Positions 34,911 to 43,795 are shown, numbered from the stretch's first letter. The stretch: 64,000 nucleotides of DNA from Bog-375 sp049698695 (GCA_049698695.1 JBAVYH010000095.1:1-64000); one strand, 5' to 3'. Notes: generated by a model from the sequence alone, not told the origin. A program made the numbers and translations.

Positions 34911-35151
34911 CACGGTCACCATCACGGTGAACGGTGCGCCGGTCACCGTGCCGACGGGTGCGACCGTAGCGGCAGCGGTGGCGCTGGGCGGCATCCACAC
35001 TTTCCGGCGTTCTGTAACCGGCGAGCCGCGCGCGCCGCTCTGCGGCATGGGCATATGCTTTGAGTGTTGCGTCACCATCGACGGCCGCGAACACGTGCGA
35101 AGCTGCCAGACCTCCTGTGCCGAAGGTATGGAGGTCCGCACCGATGCCTGA
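34903..35151 (+). CDS. (2Fe-2S) ferredoxin-like subunit (HcnA type)
   Basis: 82 residues. Cysteines CGMGICFECCVTID and RSCQT supply the four ligands of a plant-type 2Fe-2S cluster in the arrangement found in the small subunit of sarcosine-oxidase-like and HcnABC dehydrogenases. It overlaps the FAD-dehydrogenase stop by eight bases and should transfer electrons between the two flavin subunits. Short and without extra domains. Confidence 0.88.
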   Translation: MADTVTITVNGAPVTVPTGATVAAAVALGGIHTFRRSVTGEPRAPLCGMGICFECCVTIDGREHVRSCQTSCAEGMEVRTDA

Positions 35152-35165
35152 TCACTCTTTGTGGG

Positions 35166-35221
35166 GCAGGTTGATAACCTGCGGGCCGATCGCCAATCGG
35201 CCCAACCGGGCGCCAGCCCGG
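35166..35221. repeat. Three tandem hairpins between the ferredoxin and the second flavin subunit
   Basis: GCAGGTT-GAT-AACCTGC (35166-35182), GGGCCGAT-CGCCA-ATCGGCCC (35183-35203), CCGGGC-GCCA-GCCCGG (35206-35221). The spacing between them is at most two bases. It lies within the operon, 15 bases after one stop and 29 before the next start. Confidence 0.85.
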
Positions 35222-35249
35222 CCGCAGTCTCGCCGCCGACGGGCTTCCC

Positions 35250-36512
35250 ATGACTGACCGGGCTTTCGACATCCTCGTGATCGGTGCCGGCCCCGCCGGA
35301 CTGGCGGCCGCCTGCCGTGCGGCGGAATCCGGCGCCAAAACAGCCATGATGGACGAAAACCCCAGGCCCGGCGGGCAGATCTGGCGCGCCTCCGCGGGCC
35401 GCTTGCCGGTGGCTGCCCAACCGTGGGTGGTCACGGTGGGAAAGCACGGCGTGGAGTGGATTCCCGCGGCGCGCGTCTTTGCCGCGCCCGAACCCGGGCG
35501 GCTGGCGATCGAGAACGCGGAAGGCGAATTCTCGCTCACTTACCGCAGCCTGATTCTGGCCACCGGCGCGCGCGAGCGCTTCCTGCCGTTTCCCGGCTGG
35601 ACGCTGCCCAACGTGATGGGCGCCGGCGGCTTGCAGGCGCTGGTGAAATCCGGCTTGCCGATCGGGGGAAAGAAGATCATCGTCGCCGGCACCGGGCCGC
35701 TGCTGCTGGCGGTGGCGCAGTATCTGCGGTCGCGCCGGGCCGATGTGCGGTTGATCGCCGAACAGGCTTCCCGGCGGGCGCTGGCGCGGTTCGCCGCCGG
35801 CCTGCCGCGGCATCCGGAAAAGCTGATGCAGACGGCGCAGTTTGCCTGGTCGCTGTTCGGGGTGAAGTTTCTGGCGGGTTGCTGGCCAGTGGCAGCCGCG
35901 GGCGAAGGCAAACTGGAAAGCGTTACCCTGCGCTGCGGCGGCCGGACGTGGACGGAATCGTGCGATTACCTGGCCTGCGGCTTCGGTTTGATTCCCACCA
36001 CCGAACTGGCGGCACTCTTGGGTTGCCGCATCGCCTCCGCCGGCGTGGAGGTGGATGAGTTCCAGCGCAGCTCGGTGGAAGACGTGTACGCAGCGGGCGA
36101 GGTCACCGGCATCGGCGGCGTGGATCTGGCCGTTGCGGAAGGTGAGATTGCGGGCTTCGCCGCCGCCGGACAGCCGGATCGCGCGCGGCGCTTGTTTCAT
36201 GCGCGGGCGGTGCACCGCAAATTCGCCGCCGCGATGGATGGGGCTTTCGGCCTGCGCGAGGAGCTGAAAACGCTGGCGCAACCGGAGACGCTGATTTGCC
36301 GCTGCGAGGATGTGCCGCTCGGGCGCATCCACGCCTGTTCGGGATGGCGCGATGCCAAGCTGCACACGCGTTGCGGCATGGGCCCGTGCCAGGGCCGCGT
36401 CTGCGGCGGGGCGCTCGAGTTCCTGCTCGGCTGGAAGGCGGAATCGGTGCGGCCGCCGCTGCTGCCCGTCAGGGTCGCCAGCCTGATTGGGAGCGAGCCG
36501 GGCGACGTATAA
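35250..36512 (+). CDS. NAD(P)/FAD-dependent oxidoreductase with C-terminal BFD-like 2Fe-2S domain (HcnB type, D-hydroxyproline dehydrogenase alpha subunit)
   Basis: 420 residues. Two nucleotide-binding folds: ILVIGAGPAGLAAACRAAES at the N-terminus and IIVAGTGPLLLAVAQYL near 150. The C-terminus has four Cys (ICRCEDVPLG, then RCGMGPCQGRVCG) of a BFD/Fer2-like cluster domain. This is the alpha subunit of D-hydroxyproline or octopine/nopaline-type dehydrogenases. It follows the ferredoxin subunit after a three-hairpin element. The semialdehyde dehydrogenase completing the route is not in the window. Confidence 0.88.
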   Translation: MTDRAFDILVIGAGPAGLAAACRAAESGAKTAMMDENPRPGGQIWRASAGRLPVAAQPWVVTVGKHGVEWIPAARVFAAPEPGRLAIENAEGEFSLTYRSLILATGARERFLPFPGWTLPNVMGAGGLQALVKSGLPIGGKKIIVAGTGPLLLAVAQYLRSRRADVRLIAEQASRRALARFAAGLPRHPEKLMQTAQFAWSLFGVKFLAGCWPVAAAGEGKLESVTLRCGGRTWTESCDYLACGFGLIPTTELAALLGCRIASAGVEVDEFQRSSVEDVYAAGEVTGIGGVDLAVAEGEIAGFAAAGQPDRARRLFHARAVHRKFAAAMDGAFGLREELKTLAQPETLICRCEDVPLGRIHACSGWRDAKLHTRCGMGPCQGRVCGGALEFLLGWKAESVRPPLLPVRVASLIGSEPGDV

Positions 36513-36555
36513 GGCAGGCCCGGTTCGGGAATCGTGAGCCTTTGGGACGCCTGCC
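36513..36555. repeat. REP-like palindrome after the hydroxyproline operon
   Basis: GGCAGGC (36513-36519) and GCCTGCC (36549-36555) enclose CCCG-GTT-CGGG. Starts on the base after the stop codon. May serve as a terminator between convergent genes, though no T-run follows. Confidence 0.55.
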
Positions 36556-36614
36556 AGATACGTTCGCGTGTGGGACGGAAGTAGCCGGCGCTCAGGCGAG
36601 CGTATCCCACCGCC

Positions 36615-38375
36615 TCACTTCTGGAACTCGATTCCGCGCACCACGCCGTCGGTGCTGCTCTGTCGCATGGCGTACTCCACGGTGACGGCGGCCGGTGTTT
36701 GCGCGCCGCAGGTGAACTCCGCGGGACCGCGCAGGATGCGCACCCGGGTGGGGTCGGGAATCGTCAGTCGCAGGGGGCCGCTCGTCAACCGCACCGTGAT
36801 TCGAATGCCGTTTGCGGTGCAGTCCACCTGCTGCAATGTTCCGCTGACGCGGTGAATGTCGTCGCCGGGTTCGATAAACGGGTTCCAGTCCGCAGCGTTG
36901 TTGGGCACGCGGGTGGTCACCATCTCTGGCCGCCCGTTCGAGTCGCTGCGAAGCTGCACATCGAGGTGGGTTTGCGCCGTGTACTGGATCCGCGCGGCGC
37001 GTGCGCGTTCCTCTTCCGTGGTGGCAAGCGCCAGCGCTTTGGCCGCCGCCAGGCTGGCCTCGTCGCTCCGGCCAAGGCCGAGCTCGGCGTCGGCCGTCAC
37101 GCACCAATACGCCTGCGCCCGGTTCGGCGCGATGGCTTTCATGGCGTGCAATTGGGCGAGGGACGTTCGGTCGTGGCCCTCGCTCTCTTCGAGCAGCGCC
37201 AGCCGCCAGCGCGCGTCATCGAGGTCCGGCCGCAACGCCAGGGTGCGTTCCAGCGCAGCGCGCAATTCGGCGCCCGTCACGCCGGCTCCGTCGAGCAGCG
37301 CCACGTAGCGGTAGCAGATATCGCCATCGGCGAGGCCGAGCTCGAGAGCGCGCTTCCACCAGCGGCGCGCGGCCTCCGTGTCGCCGCGCGCCATCGCTAT
37401 CACGCCCAATCCTGCATAAGCCTCCGGCCGGTTCGGGGCGTCACGCGCGAGTTGGTCATAGAGCGCCTCGGCGCGGTCGAGCTGCTGTGAAGTGACCAGC
37501 ACATTCGCCAGCACCAGTTTCATTGCGAAGGCGGTCACCGGGCGGGCTTCAACGGCAGCCGGCGCGGCCGGCGCAGCCGCGGCCGGAAGCGGATTGTGGG
37601 GGCGTTCTCCGATCCAGGAGCCCATGTCGCTCGCGATCGCGTCCAGCGGTTTGCCGTAAATCGTCTCGAGCGTCCGACCGCCGGCCGCGCCGGCGCCAAC
37701 CTCCGCCAGCAGGCTGGCGAACCGCGGCGCGTAGGCAGGCGAGCGGACCAGCATCTCGGTCAGCGCCCAGCTTTGCGCGTAAAACATTTCCGCGCTCTCG
37801 CGGTGGTCGAGCACGGGCGAATTCGCCGCCAGCGAGACGATCTCGGATAGAGGCAGCCAGGGGCGCCGCCGCAATAACTGGAGGCGAGCCGCCACATCGC
37901 CCCGGTCGTCGCCGGACGGCCCGGCGGCGGCGGAAAACACTTCGGCGAATCCTTCGTTCAACCAGACCGGAGGAGTGAGGCCGATGCGGTGAATCAATGC
38001 ATGCGCGTATTCGTGAGCCAAGGCGCCGTCGTGCGCCGCGTCCAGTGCGGGCACAACGATGTAGTCGCGGCTTTGCGAACCGGCGTAGTACCCATCCGAC
38101 AACGGTTTAGGCCGATACGCTTCATATTCGTCCTCGGAGCGGAAGCCGATCACCCGCACCCGATGGGCCGCGGCCGGACTCCAGCCCACCTGCCGTTCCG
38201 CCAGCACGCGGAGCCACTCCAGCTTCCCCAAGGCGTCGCGGGCCTCCGCCTCCGATTGCGAGTAGACCTCGAAGTGGCTGTCCTGAACGACCACCCACCA
38301 CGATGGCTCCGCGGCATGCGCACACGCGCACAGGCAGGCAATCGCCAAAAAACGGAACCTCACCCTCGCCAGCAC
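36615..38375 (-). CDS. Secreted gluzincin-like peptidase (peptidase MA fold) with TPR repeats
   Basis: 586 residues, GTG start. Signal peptide ending near HAAEP (residue 23). Zinc motif H121-E-Y-A-H125 followed by WLNEGFAE, which supplies the downstream Glu ligand, as in peptidase MA-like/DUF1570 proteins. About residues 250-450 are tetratricopeptide repeats (AEALYDQLARDAPNRPEAYAG and similar). A beta-rich end (IRITVRLTSGPLRLTIPDPT) may bind other proteins. A TATGAT box lies nine bases before the start. Substrate unknown. Confidence 0.82.
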   Translation of the reverse strand: MLARVRFRFLAIACLCACAHAAEPSWWVVVQDSHFEVYSQSEAEARDALGKLEWLRVLAERQVGWSPAAAHRVRVIGFRSEDEYEAYRPKPLSDGYYAGSQSRDYIVVPALDAAHDGALAHEYAHALIHRIGLTPPVWLNEGFAEVFSAAAGPSGDDRGDVAARLQLLRRRPWLPLSEIVSLAANSPVLDHRESAEMFYAQSWALTEMLVRSPAYAPRFASLLAEVGAGAAGGRTLETIYGKPLDAIASDMGSWIGERPHNPLPAAAAPAAPAAVEARPVTAFAMKLVLANVLVTSQQLDRAEALYDQLARDAPNRPEAYAGLGVIAMARGDTEAARRWWKRALELGLADGDICYRYVALLDGAGVTGAELRAALERTLALRPDLDDARWRLALLEESEGHDRTSLAQLHAMKAIAPNRAQAYWCVTADAELGLGRSDEASLAAAKALALATTEEERARAARIQYTAQTHLDVQLRSDSNGRPEMVTTRVPNNAADWNPFIEPGDDIHRVSGTLQQVDCTANGIRITVRLTSGPLRLTIPDPTRVRILRGPAEFTCGAQTPAAVTVEYAMRQSSTDGVVRGIEFQK

Positions 38376-38560
38376 CTCGTCTCAATCATATCGCCGCTGT
38401 TTTGAGGCAATGCCGCACCGCATGATCCTGTCTGCCGTAAGCAGGCCAGCCGCGTGCGCACCGTGCTGATTAATGCCCGTCCCGCTCATGCATCAGGCTC
38501 CGTTGCGCCCGGCGAAGCGATGGGCTGCGGGTTTCCGATGCGCAGTGGCAACGCCCGTTC

Positions 38561-38581
38561 TGCTACGATTTGATCCAGCCA
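38561..38581 (+). promoter_or_regulatory. Extended -10 box before the alkyltransferase-like gene
   Basis: TGC-TACGAT (38561-38569) ends 11 bases before the ATG at 38581, giving a leader of about four bases and no room for a ribosome site. Supports the 38581 start over the ATG at 38473. Confidence 0.5.
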
Positions 38582-38967
38582 TGGTCCGTCGTTCGCACAA
38601 GCCCATCACCGCGCGCGAGGCCGCCCGCCGTCTGCTGCGCGCACCCAAGGATGCGCGCCGCGGCACCGCTTTCCGCAAAGCCATCCGCCAGATCCCGCGC
38701 GGCAAGGTGGCCACTTACGGACAAGTTGCGGCCGCTGCCGGCTACCCGCTCTATCACCGCCAGGTGGCGCAGTTGCTGCGCAGTGCTCCGCTGGGATCTC
38801 TTCCCTGGCAGCGCGTGCTGGGCTCCGGCGGCGCCATCAAGCTCCATGGCGAAGCCGCCCTGGAGCAGCGCATTCGCCTGGAAATGGAAGGGGTACGTTT
38901 TCGCGGCAAGTGCGTCGACATGGACGCGCACCAGCACCGCTTCCGTCCCTGGGAAATGGAGGAATAA
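38581..38967 (+). CDS. Alkyltransferase-like protein (ATL, MGMT fold without the reactive cysteine)
   Basis: 128 residues. The MGMT DNA-binding motif is present (IPRGKVATYGQVAAAAG, YHRQVAQLLRSAP), but the active-site PCHRV is LPWQRVL: the acceptor Cys is Trp and the following His is Gln. Such proteins (YbaZ/Atl1) bind O6-alkylguanine without repairing it and hand it to nucleotide excision repair. Trp at the Cys position is characteristic of ATLs. Monocistronic. Confidence 0.88.
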   Translation: MVRRSHKPITAREAARRLLRAPKDARRGTAFRKAIRQIPRGKVATYGQVAAAAGYPLYHRQVAQLLRSAPLGSLPWQRVLGSGGAIKLHGEAALEQRIRLEMEGVRFRGKCVDMDAHQHRFRPWEMEE

Positions 38968-39003
38968 ATCAACCGCGCGCACGGCGACCCTTTGTGCGGA
39001 TTG

Positions 39004-39186
39004 TTATGCCGAGTCGCGGCTGCGAACGTCCGCCGCGGCCGGATCCGGGGATGAGGCGCGGCTGAGCTCCTTCGGCGGGCGGCCGCGCCTGGGCCGCTCA
39101 AGTTGAAATTGCTCCAGGCTGGCGATGGCGGCATCCAGGTCCGCCAATTCCTGCCGCAGTTGGGAAAGCACTTTCGCCAGATCCAT
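39004..39186 (-). CDS. Small coiled-coil protein with basic AT-hook-like segment
   Basis: 60 residues. ATG at 39186 has AGGAGAG six bases upstream, better than the ATG 25 codons earlier. Residues 1-25 form an amphipathic helix (LSQLRQELADLDAAIASLEQ), followed by RPRRGRPPKE, which resembles an AT-hook (RGRP core) that binds the minor groove. A dimeric DNA-binding peptide is therefore plausible. No homologue that I can name. Confidence 0.65.
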   Translation of the reverse strand: MDLAKVLSQLRQELADLDAAIASLEQFQLERPRRGRPPKELSRASSPDPAAADVRSRDSA

Positions 39187-39288
39187 GCGTGCTCTCCTGA
39201 AGATACCACTACACCGCCCCCTGCGGTTGGACTCAGGTGAACTGCGGCCCGCCGCTCTCATGGCCGGCGGCCGGACCGGCGGTCGATG

Positions 39289-39669
39289 TCAGCCCGCGAG
39301 ACGAATCGATTGCGCGACGTCGCCGGCGCGCTCGGGTACGAATCGAACCGAGACCGTCTTGTTGGAGTGCGCCTGCAGATCGTTGAGCTTGAGCATGTGA
39401 CTGCCCGATTCGATCCGCGTCCTGGCGGTGATCACCAAATCAAACGGAGTTCCGTCCGGACCCTTGACGATCAGCAGCCTTTGAGCTGGATCGACATTCA
39501 TGATCGTGGCCGAGAATGTCTCCGGGGGCCACGCACTACGATACGCCTTGACGGATGCAGTAGCCTTCGCCGGCGTTTTGGCCGGCTGCTTCTCGGCTGC
39601 CGTTGCGGGGAGCGTCAGAAGAAAAGCGCACGCCACCATTCCTAGCGCATGAAAAGGCGTTTTACTCAT
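39289..39669 (-). CDS. Secreted protein of unknown function
   Basis: 126 residues from the ATG at 39669, which has GGAGGTGA 11 bases upstream. Signal peptide MSKTPFHALGMVACAFLLTL with cleavage near ATAAEKQ. The mature part is a small beta-rich domain (FSATIMNVDPAQRLLIVKG, FDLVITARTRIESG) recalling OB-like DUF5666-type domains, with LNDLQAHSNKTVSVRFVPE. This weak likeness is not enough for a name. Stands alone between the small coiled-coil gene and the M16 peptidase gene. Confidence 0.7.
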   Translation of the reverse strand: MSKTPFHALGMVACAFLLTLPATAAEKQPAKTPAKATASVKAYRSAWPPETFSATIMNVDPAQRLLIVKGPDGTPFDLVITARTRIESGSHMLKLNDLQAHSNKTVSVRFVPERAGDVAQSIRLAG

Positions 39670-39856
39670 TTCTGTTTTTTCACCTCCATTTTGTTGGACG
39701 GGGCCGGGCTGGGAAAGGCGTTGCCGCCGCACCGTCAATTCACGGCCGGTTCAGGTTGCTTGGTGTGAATGCGGACACCCCGCGTATTGGCTGAGCCGCG
39801 GAGTGTGATCTTTCAAACGGCGGAATTGCCCAATCTCGGTGCCGGAAGGACTGCGT

Positions 39857-42577
39857 TCATTTGGGGGCCGGTCCCCGAACAACTTGAACGAAGGCCTCGG
39901 GGCGAATCCACTTTTCAAAGGCTGCCCGGACCTGCTGCGCCGAGAGCGCATAATAGCGTTGCGCGGCGCGGATGGGTTCATCGAGCGGCAGGCCGACCAG
40001 AGCCCGGGCCAGAAAGCCGCTGGCCACGTCATCCTCGCTCGATTCGCTCATGGTGATTTGCCGCAGCAGCAGGGCCTTGGCTTGCTGAAGCTCGGCCGCA
40101 GTCACATCGGTGGTGCGCATGGCGGCGAGGTCCCGCTCCACCAGCAGCCGCGCCTTCGAGACGTTGTCCGGATCGCAACCGTAAGTGACCGAATACGTCG
40201 CCCGCGTTTCGGTGGCGCGCAAGGCGTTGTCCACGTTGTAAACGTAGCCGGTCTTCTGCCGCAGATCCCGATACAGGCGGGTTGCGTAGAAGCCGCCGCC
40301 CAGCACGTTATTGCCAAGCTGCAGGGCATAGTAGTCGGGATCGAAGCGATTCATCGCCACTTCCTGGGCGAGCTCGACCGAATCCTGCACCTGGGTCGGA
40401 TCCGGCACGTTCACGGCAGCCGGACTGTTCGGAGGCACTGCGGGAAGAGTCACCGTGGGTTTGGCTCCCGTGTTCTTCCACCCGCCGAACCATTTCTCGA
40501 ACACCGGCCGGGCTTCCTCGGGCGTGATGTCGCCGATCACCGCGATGGTGGTCATGTCGGGGCGAAATACTCTCCCGTAATAGGATTTGATGTCGGCAAG
40601 CGTCACGGACGAGACCGATTGCGGCGTCGCTTCCCGCAGGGCCGGGTCGTTCTTCGGCAGCAGCGCGGACTCTAAAGCGCGGTGCGCGCGGTACTGCGGG
40701 CTGGCAAGCGTGCCGGCGACGATTTGCGCCACCTGCCCGCGCACAATCTTGAACGCATCCGGCGGCAGCGCGGGGTGGAGTTCGTTGTCCGCCAGCAATT
40801 CCACGCCTTTGGCGAAGTCCTGCTTGAGGACCTTCAGATTGAAGGCGGCGCCGCCGGTTTCCGAGGCGGCGATATCGTCCAGCGCTTTTTGGAAGGCGAG
40901 CCGGTCGCGGGTCTCGGTCCCGTAGGTGAACAATTCCGCGAGCACGTCATCGTCGCCATCCTGGCCGGGTGGAGTCTGCAAATCCGGCTCGTGTTTGACG
41001 GAACCGATCACGGTGACCGTCGGGCTGGCCTTTTCCGTTTGCACGATCAGGCGCAAGCCGTTCGAAAGAGTCATATCGGCGGGACGCGCGGGCACTTCCG
41101 GCACTTTCAACCTCTTCACCGAGGCTTCCGCCCAAGCGGGCAAGGCAACGGGCTTGGTGGGCGCCGCCGTGGTCGCTTCAGCGCCGCCAAAACCCTTGCC
41201 GGCGACCGGCGCGCCGGAGGCCGACGGTTTCAGCGTGGCGACCACCGCCGTGTTTACCGACAGGTAGGCCTTCGCCACCCGGTTTACATCGGCCAGCGTA
41301 ACCTTCTTCATCGCTTCGACAAGGTCGTCGGGCGACTGGCGGCCTTCGTCGGCCAGCGCCTGCGACCAAACTGCGGCGAGATCCGAAATGGAGTTTCGTT
41401 GAAACTCGGCGTCGGCGATTTCACCTTTTTTGGCCGCGTCCACCAGCTCCGCGGGCACGCCCTTCGCCGCGTAGCCCGCCAGGATGGCTTTCATTTCCGC
41501 GGTAATGGGCGCCGGGTCGGCCGCCGCCGGCACTGCGGCCAGCGCAAAACCGACGCTGGCTTTCGGATACGTTTCGGCCACGCCGAATTCCGTTCCCAGC
41601 GCCTTGCCGAGAGGCACCAGGCCATAAAGATCGGCGCGCTGGCTGCCGATAACATCGCTCAGAATCCGCACCGCGGCAAAGTCGGGGCTGGAGGTCCCGG
41701 GCATGCGGAAAGCCACAAATACCAGCTCGTAGGGCAGATTGCTATCGAGCGTGAAGCTGTCCGCCTTGACCGGCGGCAAGTGGATCTCCGGCCGCGCCGG
41801 AAGCGGCTTTCGCTGGATGGGCCCGTACAATTGTTTGACCTTAGCCAGGGCCGACGCCGGGTCCACGTCGCCCGTGATCAGCAGAATTGCGTTGTTCGGC
41901 GCGTACCAATCGCCATAAAACTTCTTGAGCATGGCGGCCGTGGTCGCATCGAACGAAGCCCTTGTGCCGAGCGCATCGTGCGCATACGGCGTGCCGGAGA
42001 AGAGGTCTTCGTTGAGGCGGGTAACGAATTTGTAGGTGGGATTCGACAAGTCGCGCGAAACCTCCTGCTCGATAGCTCCGCGCTCTTCCGCCCATTGCTC
42101 CTGCGAGTCCTCGACGTCCTGCATGCAGGCCGAATCCAGTCGCAGCGCGACTTCCAGATCCTGGGCCGGGACGGTTACGAAATACTGAGTGATGGTCTGC
42201 TGCGTATCGGCGTTCTGGCGTCCGCCCAGTTCGGCATAGATGGCCGCGATCTGATCCGCGCTCAGCCCCTCGCATCCGCGAAACGCCATGTGCTCCTGAG
42301 CGTGGGCCATCCCGGGGAAGCCCGCGGGCGTTTCGTCACCGCCCGCCAGGTAGTTCTCCTCCACCGTGACCACCGGCGCCAGCGGATCCCGCACAATCAC
42401 CACGCGCAGACCGTTCTCCAGCGTCGCCCGCACGGCGGAATCGCGCGTCTGCTCCTCGGCCGGGGCCGCGCCCGCGATCATCGCCAGAAGAATCGTCAAA
42501 AGAATTCGGCGTAGACCTCGAAAGCCCATCGTGCGATGGAAAGAACGGTAGTGCGATTTCGGCGATGCGATATTCAT
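39857..42577 (-). CDS. Periplasmic M16-family zinc metallopeptidase (two M16 units)
   Basis: 906 residues from the ATG at 42577. Signal sequence about 18-40 (RGLRRILLTILLAMIAGAAPA). First M16 unit carries the inverted zinc motif H92-AQ-E-H96 (MAHAQEHMAF) and downstream EERGAIEQEV supplying the third ligand; the second unit (about 480-900) lacks the motif, so active and inactive halves are fused as in pitrilysin-like and PqqL-like enzymes. The start is preferred because GATAAT (42590-42585) lies seven bases upstream with no ribosome site, i.e. leaderless; ATGs at 42586 and 42529 are alternatives. Confidence 0.85.
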   Translation of the reverse strand: MNIASPKSHYRSFHRTMGFRGLRRILLTILLAMIAGAAPAEEQTRDSAVRATLENGLRVVIVRDPLAPVVTVEENYLAGGDETPAGFPGMAHAQEHMAFRGCEGLSADQIAAIYAELGGRQNADTQQTITQYFVTVPAQDLEVALRLDSACMQDVEDSQEQWAEERGAIEQEVSRDLSNPTYKFVTRLNEDLFSGTPYAHDALGTRASFDATTAAMLKKFYGDWYAPNNAILLITGDVDPASALAKVKQLYGPIQRKPLPARPEIHLPPVKADSFTLDSNLPYELVFVAFRMPGTSSPDFAAVRILSDVIGSQRADLYGLVPLGKALGTEFGVAETYPKASVGFALAAVPAAADPAPITAEMKAILAGYAAKGVPAELVDAAKKGEIADAEFQRNSISDLAAVWSQALADEGRQSPDDLVEAMKKVTLADVNRVAKAYLSVNTAVVATLKPSASGAPVAGKGFGGAEATTAAPTKPVALPAWAEASVKRLKVPEVPARPADMTLSNGLRLIVQTEKASPTVTVIGSVKHEPDLQTPPGQDGDDDVLAELFTYGTETRDRLAFQKALDDIAASETGGAAFNLKVLKQDFAKGVELLADNELHPALPPDAFKIVRGQVAQIVAGTLASPQYRAHRALESALLPKNDPALREATPQSVSSVTLADIKSYYGRVFRPDMTTIAVIGDITPEEARPVFEKWFGGWKNTGAKPTVTLPAVPPNSPAAVNVPDPTQVQDSVELAQEVAMNRFDPDYYALQLGNNVLGGGFYATRLYRDLRQKTGYVYNVDNALRATETRATYSVTYGCDPDNVSKARLLVERDLAAMRTTDVTAAELQQAKALLLRQITMSESSEDDVASGFLARALVGLPLDEPIRAAQRYYALSAQQVRAAFEKWIRPEAFVQVVRGPAPK

Positions 42578-42907
42578 AGTCACCATTATCTGCCGCCGAG
42601 CCGCAGGAAAAACCTGGTACTGCAAGTCTGACGCTGAAAAGGGTAATGGCGTAATTGGTTACTGCCCCGAGTCTTAGCCACGCCCTGAGTCACCCCGCCC
42701 AGTCCGGCAGTTGCCTTGGGTTGTGGGAAAGGCGCAGGTCATGTTCCTCTGCACAGTGACAGGGTCGGTGCGGAGGCTCAGTCAATTCAGTTCAGGCTGA
42801 CCACGATTTTCACCGTGGGCCATGTTCACCAGCGCGCCAGCGGAGCAACGGTCGCCTGCTGGCCTGGGTTTTTCGGCTCTTCAGGTTTTTCAGGGACTTT
42901 GGCCTGG
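42578..42907. other. 330-base intergenic region
   Basis: No gene recognised. On the minus strand, just past the RDD stop, a different frame stays open to about 42838 and reads plausibly as protein (DQAKVPEKPEEPKNPGQQAT). It may be the true end of the RDD gene separated by a frameshift, or chance. Remainder shows nothing beyond the -10 for the M16 gene. Confidence 0.4.
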
Positions 42908-43729
42908 TCAATGCCGATCTCTCGGACGGATTCCAGGCAGCTGCCCTGTCCACCCAGGAACGATGGAGAATCCTCCCAGGACGAGCCAACCGCCGCCAAG
43001 AATCGAAAGGGCCAAGCTCTCAGATGCCGAGCAAACGTCTCGGTTGATACACGCGGAGCTCACAAGAGTGCCGGCAATAATCCCTAAAAATACAAGAAGT
43101 AGGACATTGTAGATCAGCGTGACGACAATTCGCCGGACGCGGCTGGCTGGTCGACCAGTCGGGTCTTGTGCCGGTTTGAAATGATCAACTTCGGCGGCAA
43201 TCAGCGGATCGCGGATTATAACCCGCGCTCCGGCTAATAAATCGTGGAGACCCTGGGCTCTGCTGGTTACAAACATGAAGACAAACACGGGAATGCCGAA
43301 GATTTCCTTTACAACGGATCGGACTGCAGCTCTCCAGAAGGGAAGATTGTCATTACTCCGCGCACATACGATCCGGATGTTGCTCCTTTGATGACCAAAG
43401 GTCCCGCCGTAGCGAGCAACCATGAAGGGCTCGTAACCAAGAATCGCCGCAAGGATGACAACAAACACCGCGATCCGGCCCCCAACACTGTTTTCGAGAA
43501 GAATACCTGCCACGAGGCCCCCAATGACAAACAGCCCTAGGCAACAGCCGAGATCGATGCGGAGGGCGCGGAACCGCAGTCCGAGTGCAGCACAGTGAAC
43601 AGGCTCGGCGTTTTTGGGCGCAATTGGGGACGGAACTGCGTGACTTGTCTCGATGGCTTTTACTCCTTGGTGCCTTCCTTCAAGGTAACGCAAACTCATC
43701 CACCAGTTCGCGCATGTGACTGCCGGCAT
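42908..43729 (-). CDS. RDD-family membrane protein
   Basis: 273 residues; ATG at 43699 is an alternative start. The RDD signature is clear: LRFRALRIDLGCCLGLFVIG (Arg/Asp in the first helix), GYEPFMVARYGGTFGHQRSN, and PFWRAAVRSVVKEIFGIP then QGLHDLLAGARVII. A further pair of helices (VVTLIYNVLLLVFLGIIAGTL; LALSILGGGWLVLGGF) follows. Function unknown; some RDD proteins act in Na+/H+ exchange or compatible-solute stress. The gene is visibly less G+C-rich than neighbours, so recent acquisition is possible. See the note on a possible frameshift at its 3' end. Confidence 0.78.
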   Translation of the reverse strand: MPAVTCANWWMSLRYLEGRHQGVKAIETSHAVPSPIAPKNAEPVHCAALGLRFRALRIDLGCCLGLFVIGGLVAGILLENSVGGRIAVFVVILAAILGYEPFMVARYGGTFGHQRSNIRIVCARSNDNLPFWRAAVRSVVKEIFGIPVFVFMFVTSRAQGLHDLLAGARVIIRDPLIAAEVDHFKPAQDPTGRPASRVRRIVVTLIYNVLLLVFLGIIAGTLVSSACINRDVCSASESLALSILGGGWLVLGGFSIVPGWTGQLPGIRPRDRH

Positions 43730-43776
43730 CCATTCCCTTTTTGAGGGCCACGTCCAGCGGCGCCCCTTTCCTCCCG

Positions 43777-43795
43777 TGCTACACTGCCTCTCATG
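43777..43795 (+). promoter_or_regulatory. Extended -10 box directly before the 44-residue membrane peptide
   Basis: TGC-TACACT (43777-43785), seven bases, ATG at 43793. Predicted transcription start at or next to the ATG; no ribosome site. Confidence 0.55.

Noticed and set aside
34056..36365. Long open frame (769 codons) on the minus strand opposite the hydroxyproline operon
   Set aside because: Antisense shadow; it crosses four well-supported genes and has no recognisable motif.
43681..43755. Minus-strand frame reading ALKKGMDAGSHMRELVDEF
   Set aside because: Looks protein-like but only about 25-30 codons with an upstream stop and no clear start; overlaps the RDD start. Not enough to call.
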